Origin: Eupeodes corollae
Lineage: Eukaryota > Arthropoda > Insecta > Diptera > Syrphidae
Length of the DNA: 64,000 nucleotides
Assembly (NCBI RefSeq): GCF_945859685.1
Contig: NC_079147.1
Location: 211,795,578 to 211,859,577, forward strand
Direction: 5' to 3'
A program made the position numbers and the translations under genes. Below the pieces are notes generated by a model. That model made no database searches, was not told the origin of the DNA, and saw nothing but the letters and a program-made list of their open reading frames with translations. Numbering within the stretch: position 1 is the stretch's first letter; each line of letters starts with the position of its first letter. Positions 56,996 through 64,000 of the stretch are shown here, piece by piece.

Positions 56996-57244
56996 ATAAT
57001 ATTCACGTTCAAACTTTATAATAATAAATATCATAAAAAATAATATTTTATGTGTGTTTTATTTACTTTTACTTATGAAACCGCAAAATGGGTATGGGTA
57101 ACCCTCTACAACAAAAAAAAACCAAAGCAAATTGGAAACCATATTTCGATACCGATAAGTGACCTGTATATGCAAAATTTTGAGTTCTGTTGTTTTATTT
57201 TTCTTCTTTTAACATTGATTTTTAAATAAAGACAAGAGCACCAA

Positions 57245-57990
57245 CTTTATGTTGGTAACACTATTTTAACCGGCGGCCATTTTGTCAGCTGCCAAGTAAC
57301 CTATTTTAAATTTAGTTTGACATTTTCATATAAATATACTGAAGCCTGAAAAACGCTTTGAAATTGTGCAAATTCATTTTGAAAATCATGTCTCTGTTCC
57401 AAATACGTAGAATACGAATTTTATTCAGTGATAAAGCTGACTTTAGATTCAATTTATACGCCAATAGTCAAAACTGCAGTATTTAAAGTGATCACAATCC
57501 TCAAGGGTATTTTAATACTTCGTAACTTTCACAATAATTGACTGTTGGATATGATTTATTAGTTGATGCAATAATTGTTCCTACTTTGTTGAAAACGATG
57601 TTGGCTAAGACGTTTCAGTCGATGTTGACATACATAATTAGTGAATTGTTTCTTCATAAATTGAACAATGATGATGCACGGGAGCTGTGGTTTCAAAATG
57701 ACGGAGCCACAGGTCAAGCCTTTCGTGCCTCAATTGATTTGTTGGAGAATTGCAGATCGTTCGATTAAAAGTTGCTTGAATATATAAGAGGGGGTGTATG
57801 TGAAGACATGAGCCAACGAAAATAAGCCCGAAACGATTAGACAGCTTGAAGGCTGGACAATATTGGTCATGTTATTGCCGATATGCGGCCACAGATGCTG
57901 AGAAAAGTCTTGAAAAATTGGACCTTCTGAGCCAGACAACACAGCCAGCAACATGAAGGAAATTACAATTTCAAAAGATTATCTTTCAAA
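57245..57990 (+). mobile_element. Mariner (DD41D type) remnant, plus strand
   Basis: LKPEKRFEIVQIHFENHVSV at about 57340 is the N-terminus. FYSVIKLTLDSIYTPIV-like and similar decayed blocks follow, then an open stretch at 57538-57765 with TVGYDLLVDAIIVPTLLKTM and ELWFQNDGATGQAFRASIDL (second Asp). 57830-57990 holds the C-terminal block ETIRQLEGWTILVMLLPICG and LRKVLKNWTF. Its 5' flank (AACACTATTTTAACCGGCGG) resembles that of the stub at 44020, so the two are from one subfamily. Confidence 0.8.
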
Positions 57991-58129
57991 TAAAGTAAAT
58001 TTGTAGACAATGAAAAAAAACTCATCCTTGTTTTATTCCATAAATTTGTCATTCAGTAATTTTTCTATTGGAAAGTCAAAATTGGAATCTAGTTAGTTCA
58101 CGTGTTCTGAAGGGGTGTCCTTTAATGCT

Positions 58130-58860
58130 GTGTAAACTTTACGGTAGTACGGCTTTCGTAACAATAGGTCCACTGGTGATCTAATGGTCTATCTCACCGA
58201 ACAGTGGAACACCGTTTTGGAGAAATTAAGATAAATGCACTTGATATTCCTAAGGGATGTAATAGAGTTTGGCAACAAGCTCTTTTATCGAAAAAGGATT
58301 AATTTTGTATTGGCAAATCTCTTTGTTGGGATAGAAAGTACCTTCCGGACCGTTTTATTCGGTTGCGTTTTGTCTCCGACACTCTTCCTTATTTTGATAA
58401 ATGATATTTTGTCTGAAACTCAGTAAATTCAGATCTTGACAGCATTGTCCATCCCATGCCACGAGGGGCACTTGCTTTCAGGAAACTAATTAACATTCAG
58501 TACTCGGTATGTGTATCACAGATAACCTCTGTCATATTTTCGACATTTCCAAACATATTGCTAAGTGCTTAGTATTTCTCCGAAGGTGCAAGAAATTTGT
58601 CACTTATTTTAATGTGGCTGTAATTTACAAAGCCTTTATTCGTCCAAAACTAGAATATAATTCCCATATTTGTATAGAATCCAAAAAAGAGCCTTGAAAA
58701 TGTTAGACGTTAACTATAGCCGAAACATTTACTTCACTCGAACATCGATGCAATTTTTCTTGACATTGGTTGCTTTATCGATATTTTTACAAACAACGTT
58801 TTGTCGATTAAGCCGGTTACATCATGACTTTTCACACCGCAGTTGAGCGAAATTTCGGGC
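58130..58860 (+). mobile_element. LINE RT C-terminal remnant, plus strand
   Basis: Blocks include VLFGCVLSPTLFLILINDIL (motif B end, GCVLSPTLF), ITDNLCHIFDISKHIAKCLV and FLRRCKKFVTYFNVAVIYKA, followed by FIRPKLEYNSHI. The YADD box is gone by deletion between 58430 and 58440. Ends close to a SINE. Confidence 0.8.
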
Positions 58861-58865
58861 ATAAA

Positions 58866-59155
58866 AAATAAAATAAATTAGGTGACGCAAACGTGCGTTC
58901 AGAACTAGGGCCTTGTGACTAATGAATCTCAACCATTCCTGTGTGCGAGTTATGTTGTCAGAAATGAAGGAGACCTACAGTTTTAAGCCGAATCCGAACG
59001 GCTTCTTTGAGAAGCACTTTTCTTGACAAGAATTACTCTTGGAGGATTTTTCAATTCCTCGCAAGAGGAAGTGACCGTGACAAAAAACTAAATGGAACAG
59101 GCAGGAATCGTTTCCAAGGCCTCCAACGCACTACCCAGGCACTAACCTGTCAGGT
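58866..59155 (-). mobile_element. SINE copy next to a LINE remnant
   Basis: The minus strand shows GTGCCTGGGTAGTGCGTTGG (head, eroded A box), a lost B box (GGAAACGATTCCTGCC), the body CTTCCTCTTGCGAGGAATTG and GTGCTTCTC, and the 3' end GCACGTTTGCGTCACCTAAT with TTTATTTTAT. Confidence 0.8.
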
Positions 59156-62100
59156 ACAAAGATTCTTTAACTGCACATCGGACTCTGTTTTTGGCTCTTA
59201 TTGTCATATGCAAAACTTTAAGACCAGTATCTTCCCTAAAATCTTTACCTATTCTTCTAAGGTGTTGAAATTTTAACCAAGTTTAGGTCAATTATAACCC
59301 TTTAGTGGGTACAAATTATTTAAAAAAGAAAAAAAGGTCTATATCTATAAGAAACCCCCTATAGACACGAGTGCATTAAATTTTATTTATTTTGTTTTGT
59401 TTTGTTAAATTCGGTTTCTCTTTATGTGTTTTCAAATAACAAAACGTTTTTTTTTTTTGAAAATCGAATCAAAGATGTTTTGTTTAATTCAGGGTGCTTT
59501 GAGATTTCCTTTTTATTCGCCAATTTTAGTTGAAAGGCTTCTGTTATCGTATTTCTTCTATATTTATAGAATAAAACATTTCATATATTTATCTTTAATC
59601 TCTTTAAAATTAAATTATTATATTTAGATGTAGAATAGAGAGAAACCTTAAGCAAATTAAAAACAAAACAACCACGCATTTAAACGCCAAACACAACGTA
59701 GGTAGGTAAGGTATACCAACCAAACTTACTAATTGATAGCAATATTATAAACCAGATCGCTTAACACAACCACAACAAACTGTTAATTAGTTTTGGAATA
59801 AGCCGCCATAAATATATATAAAATAAATCAATGTTAGCAATAAGCATGGTACAAATTGAATTGTATATAGTGATGCAGTAAACAGGCTTTCCTTTACGAC
59901 TATATGCCACACGTTTCAAATGAATGTCTAAGGTCCACACAAAACTCACCTCATTGGACTGGAATAGTCTATTATATAATGTTTCAATAGTCAGTTGTTG
60001 GCTATCGTATATATATATTCGAGCATTATATATTATGTACATAAGGTTAGGTTAGGAATTAGATATACTCAGATTTTGGTTGAATATATATTTCAAAAAC
60101 ACTTTCATGGCACTCGTCCAGACTCCAGATGCTTTAATTACCACCCACATTAAATTATAAAGCAGCTTCTCTATAGGTTCAACTTCATATAGATGGAGGC
60201 ACACAAAATACAGGATTTGAACTCCCATATATATTCAAGCTAGACTTATAGGGATAAAATAAATTCACCCAGTTTTGTGTGGCTATCTCTGATCAAATAT
60301 ATCCATTGGAGCAACTACGAATACTCATCATGGCTGTCATTAAGGCTTTTTTGAAATTTTCACATTCTCTATTTTATATACAATATGTACGAGTATAGAA
60401 TCGCTATCGTCCGTGGGTCGCGATGGTGGGCCGTTTCTCGTTTGTCGATATCATTTGGTCTAAACTATTATAGGATAGCTAATAAAATTGGATTTAAAGC
60501 CAACTTGTTAAGTTGGTGGAATTTGGAAAACGGTTCATGGCATTTGAAGGCTTTTCACCGCCGGCCGCGCCGCCTTCGACCACCGAACGTGCCACCACCA
60601 TTTACCACCTACACTGCGTTCTGCGTAAAGCCCATCGTGCCTCGCGTCAAAGAGAGAAAAGTCTAATTTATAGAATCACAAATCGAAATCAGATGCTACT
60701 TGTAACATTTTGTGTTTAATTGTTTCAATTCTGATTTTGTCACAATAATTGCCATTTTGTATTTTCGAAGGGTTTGGCTACGATGGACGAAAATTTAGGT
60801 AATAAATGGCAAATTAAACCATTTGGTCTTATAATAAGTTAAACTGTCCTGCCGAGTGTACAAATAAGGGCTATTGAATCATTTAGGAAGTGTTTGTTTT
60901 GTTTTTTTTTCGGAATTGGTTAGTTAAATATTTTAATTCAAATAAAAAGGTTGACCCATTTTCAGTAAAACGTGACACGTGTTTCATACGTTAAACATTA
61001 TGGCTCCGAATAATTGAGGCATTGAAAATGAAATGCTGATATGTAGTGACATTTCAACGTATTTAAGTTGTTAATGTGCTTGAAGCCTATTCAGGGTAAA
61101 TGAAACACGTGGCGTATGCTATGATAGATTTTTAGCGTGAAAAGCCCAGATATCACATTTTATGTTACGTTTGAGTGACGCGTTAAATTAATTCTATGAC
61201 ATTTATATGTGTTCAAAGAAAGAAATTCGGTTCGGTGTATGGCAGTTTAAGAACACCCTACACTTGTAACACACAAATTAACAAGTTTTTCTTGGATAAG
61301 CGTTAATTGACACCATTTTGCATAAACAAGAAATACCAAGAAATAGGTGGTAATCAATATTCATCTAGCCCATGACAAAATGGCAGCGATTAGATTGTAC
61401 GCACTCTTAAAGGGCCCTACACACCATCAAGCATTATTGTCAAGTAACATTGTCAGGTAACGCATCAGTTACCATTGACAAACATAACGTTTTAGTTTTG
61501 TTTAATTGTTTTTAGACAATGGACGCTTATGATGTCTGGGTGCTTGTTGCAGGAGTTGCAGCTTGTTGTTCAACCCACTACTAGGAGATTCCTGATTCTT
61601 TCAGGAATAGCAACTCTTAGAAATACCATAAAGTTGGTTCTTATATTTCATCTTCTCTAGCTCCTGACCTTTGAAATTTATAAAATTTTTGTTTAGTTAT
61701 TGGCCAAAATTTTGCCTCAAGCTATTCAATTTATTTTTCGCACTCAGAATAGTGGCATTCTCTCAATTTAACGCGAAGCTTTTGGTAACGTTTTAGTTTT
61801 AAGTCTTTATTTGTATGTTCTTAAGGCTTTATATTTTCAACTAACACTAATTCTTCTTCTATACATTTATAAATTCCCTTCAAAAATCCTGAAAACACTG
61901 TCAGACATTTTGCTACAGCTAATTTACCGTTTTAAACACAAAACCCTGACACAACCAAAATGCAAACCACATTATCAATGTTCTGTCTGTTAATATTGAA
62001 GAACTTAAAATGTGTTTGAATCCCATCAATGTGTCAATTATTATAATTGTAATAACATTGATAGCTCTACGTACGATCAATGTTACCTGAATCAAGACTC

Positions 62101-62475
62101 GTTCTAGTAAAAATTCACTGACAACATAGATGGTGGACTTCTTGTTCTGAGATCTCATCATTTGAAATCGCTTACAACATTTTAATTTTACTTCGCATTC
62201 AAAGTTTATTATCATTGGTCGATTGGTATTTTGGAAAATTTAAGAATTTACAGGCATTCAAGGGGTTAGTAGTACTCTATCTGTTTATATTTAAACACGG
62301 ATTTAAGATTAGATACCGGTGCAGATTGGTCTTAAAGTTCTCAACAACAAAAAAGGAGGGAAAAGCAAAGCTGGCCAAAGAATTCCACATTCTCGATGTT
62401 CGGTTTAAGAAAGAAACTCAATTCTTGACAGTATGCCTGAAATTGAGCGCAAGGGTAAACTGTAAACATTCCTGG
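59156..62475. other. No recognisable gene
   Basis: AT-rich. I examined a minus-strand frame at 60042-59761, which contains a good donor (CAATGAG/gtgagt at about 59950), and a plus-strand Pro/Arg-rich frame at 60385-60663. Neither shows a recognisable domain or a partner exon. Confidence 0.35.
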
Positions 62476-62479
62476 AAGT

Positions 62480-63170
62480 GGGAGTATTACAGTTGAATTA
62501 CTTAAGGAGCAGCTAGCATATTCGACAATATTGTTTGTAAAAATATCGAAAAAGCAACGGAAGGCATGGAACATTGAAGCATTGTTTGAGGGAAATGTTT
62601 CGGTTATAGTTCTACCGACAACCATTTTTGAAGCCCTGGTTTGAATTTTATTCAAGAGATTTTAACTTGTTTTTCGGGCGCCTGGCGAATGAATGTTTTG
62701 TAAATTATAGCCAGATTAAAATGGGTGAAAAATGTCTCGTATCGTAGGTTGGAGAAATCCTAAGCACTTAGCAGTATTTTTGGAAATATCGAATATGTGA
62801 TCATTCTATAAGAGGTGATCTGTATACACATACGGAATACTGAAAATTGATTAGTTTCCTGGATACAAGTGCCACTCATGGATAGTGGCATCTTGAACAC
62901 AGCATTTAGTTTTGGAAGCATTAAATTCTGTTCCAATGGACAATTAAGTAGAGATAGGAATTTAATGAGCATAAGATACGCTGCCGTTGAAGTTTCACAT
63001 CAGAAAGCCAAAGATGTGAGTACTGTTATTAAGTATTGTTATCAAGTTTACAATTAAATGGAATAAAAGTGACGGACAACAGATCGTCAATGAATATCAG
63101 ACAAAGATTTGGAAACAAAACGGTGCTCTGGGGAAAACCATCATTTGTTTTATGAATTTCAGGCTTGAAA
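62480..63170 (-). mobile_element. LINE RT remnant, minus strand
   Basis: Minus strand. NDGFPQSTVLFPNLCLIFID followed by DLLSVTFIPFN is motif B/C with GVPQGS decayed to GFPQST. SGTCIQETNQFSVFRMCIQI and YRMITYSIFPKIL lead into FNLAIIYKTFIR. It belongs to the same family as 15600-16450 and 58130-58860. 63171-64000 holds nothing I recognise. Confidence 0.75.
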
Positions 63171-64000
63171 CTATCCAATAAAACTTGTGTTGAACGGTTA
63201 GAAAATTAGTTAAATAAATATTTATAAGTAAATGATTTTAAAGAGATGGGTTAGGGGAAGAGAGTTACCGACTTGGAATAATTTTGTTTGTACCGATAAA
63301 CACATCAAGCTGCGCAGAAATTACTTCTTATAATATTCATTTGTTTGGCTTATTAAAAGGAATACTATTTGATGTATCTTGAAGGTATTGTTGGGGATTT
63401 ATCACTACGAATCGCATCCAATACGTGGGAAGTATCAAGATGAAGTAAAATTAAATAATGAAACGTTTCTACGAGTTCAACCTTTTTAAAATTCGGGAAA
63501 GGAGTGAATTTTCAACCAAGAACTGGTTGATATTGACACCATAATGTTTCAACGGCACTTGTAAAAATATTATTATTGGAAGTTTAGAAGACCTAATTTT
63601 ATCACTAATTTTTTTTTTTATTTTAAAATGCCTTATGAGACGAAATTTCGTAATATGCTGTATGTTAACAAAGTTTTTTTTGCAGAAATTTTAATTTTTA
63701 TGATTATAAAAAGCAGATATTAAAATGTTTGTACAATATATACATTGGCAAGTAAAACTCTAGTGAGACAACAGAAATGAAAAAAAAGTAAAAATTACGC
63801 ATTATGTCAATGAAAGAATCACAACAATTTTTGTTATCAAGTATCAAGTATCAAGAATTTTGTAATGCTTTATTTGAATTAAGCTGTGAACTGCTGTACC
63901 CCATACATTGATTCCCTACGTCCGATGACTTGACTATGAAAAAGGGCAAAGAACATTTATGTTTTCAGACCTTCAGGTACGTTACTACGAATTTGACCGA

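Noticed and set aside
59761..60042. Minus-strand frame with a good donor (CAATGAG/gtgagt)
   Set aside because: No recognisable domain, no acceptor upstream and no phase-matching exon downstream.
60385..60719. Pro/Arg-rich overlapping plus-strand frames
   Set aside because: Caused by a local GC-rich patch. No domain, no homologous pattern.

Overview
The window looks like AT-rich nuclear DNA of an insect, most likely a fly (Diptera) with a transposon-rich genome. The evidence is GT/AG introns of up to 9 kb, the absence of compact operon-like coding, a tRNA-derived SINE family, several non-LTR retrotransposon (LINE) families, DD41D-type mariners, Tc1, PIF/Harbinger and Helitron remnants, and large fold-back repeats. 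There is no bacterial, plastid or viral block. Assignment to a genus is not possible from the sequence alone.

Only one host gene can be assembled. It lies on the minus strand between 32286 and 12027 and encodes a membrane protein of the DUF389 family. Five coding exons (31903-32286, 22593-22765, 21746-21796, 12316-12459, 12027-12156) join in perfect phase (0, 2, 2, 2) and give 294 codons. The N-terminal part is Asn-rich and carries a Gly/Arg (RGG-like) stretch. An alpha/beta-looking segment follows, then the start of the hydrophobic DUF389 core. The gene continues beyond 12027, and no next exon is recognised in the 12 kb that remain, so the 3' end is probably outside the window.

Almost everything else is transposon debris. 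1-12000: a SINE split by a LINE insertion, a second SINE, copies of an AT-rich fold-back family including one large inverted pair, and a LINE fragment. 12-23 kb (introns of the DUF389 gene): SINEs, LINE pieces, a 240-bp palindromic MITE-like element and a 918-bp deleted DD41D mariner with TA flanks. 23-36.5 kb: the longest LINE copy (minus, 23.36-25.4 kb), head-to-head LINE fragments, a LINE with an internal deletion (28.2-30.05 kb), a mariner with a SINE in it, the first coding exon of the DUF389 gene, and three more LINE pieces. 38.5-44 kb: a region bounded by short inverted termini and holding a SINE, a Helitron 3' half, a Harbinger fragment and an unidentified coding-like segment with a good splice donor. 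44-49 kb: a mariner stub, a degenerate minisatellite and an RNase H-bearing LINE end.

The most unusual locus is 49729-53604. Outer inverted repeats of about 200 bp, beginning with the same 12 bases, enclose a decayed ORF of a protein I cannot name (N-terminal YHxxC motif, C-terminal Cys motif and acidic tail). A Tc1 remnant and a second 1.56-kb element with about 470-bp inverted arms are nested within it. This is best read as an undescribed or poorly described TIR transposon family. From 54 to 64 kb there are two mariner remnants, two LINE fragments, one SINE and long stretches in which I see nothing.
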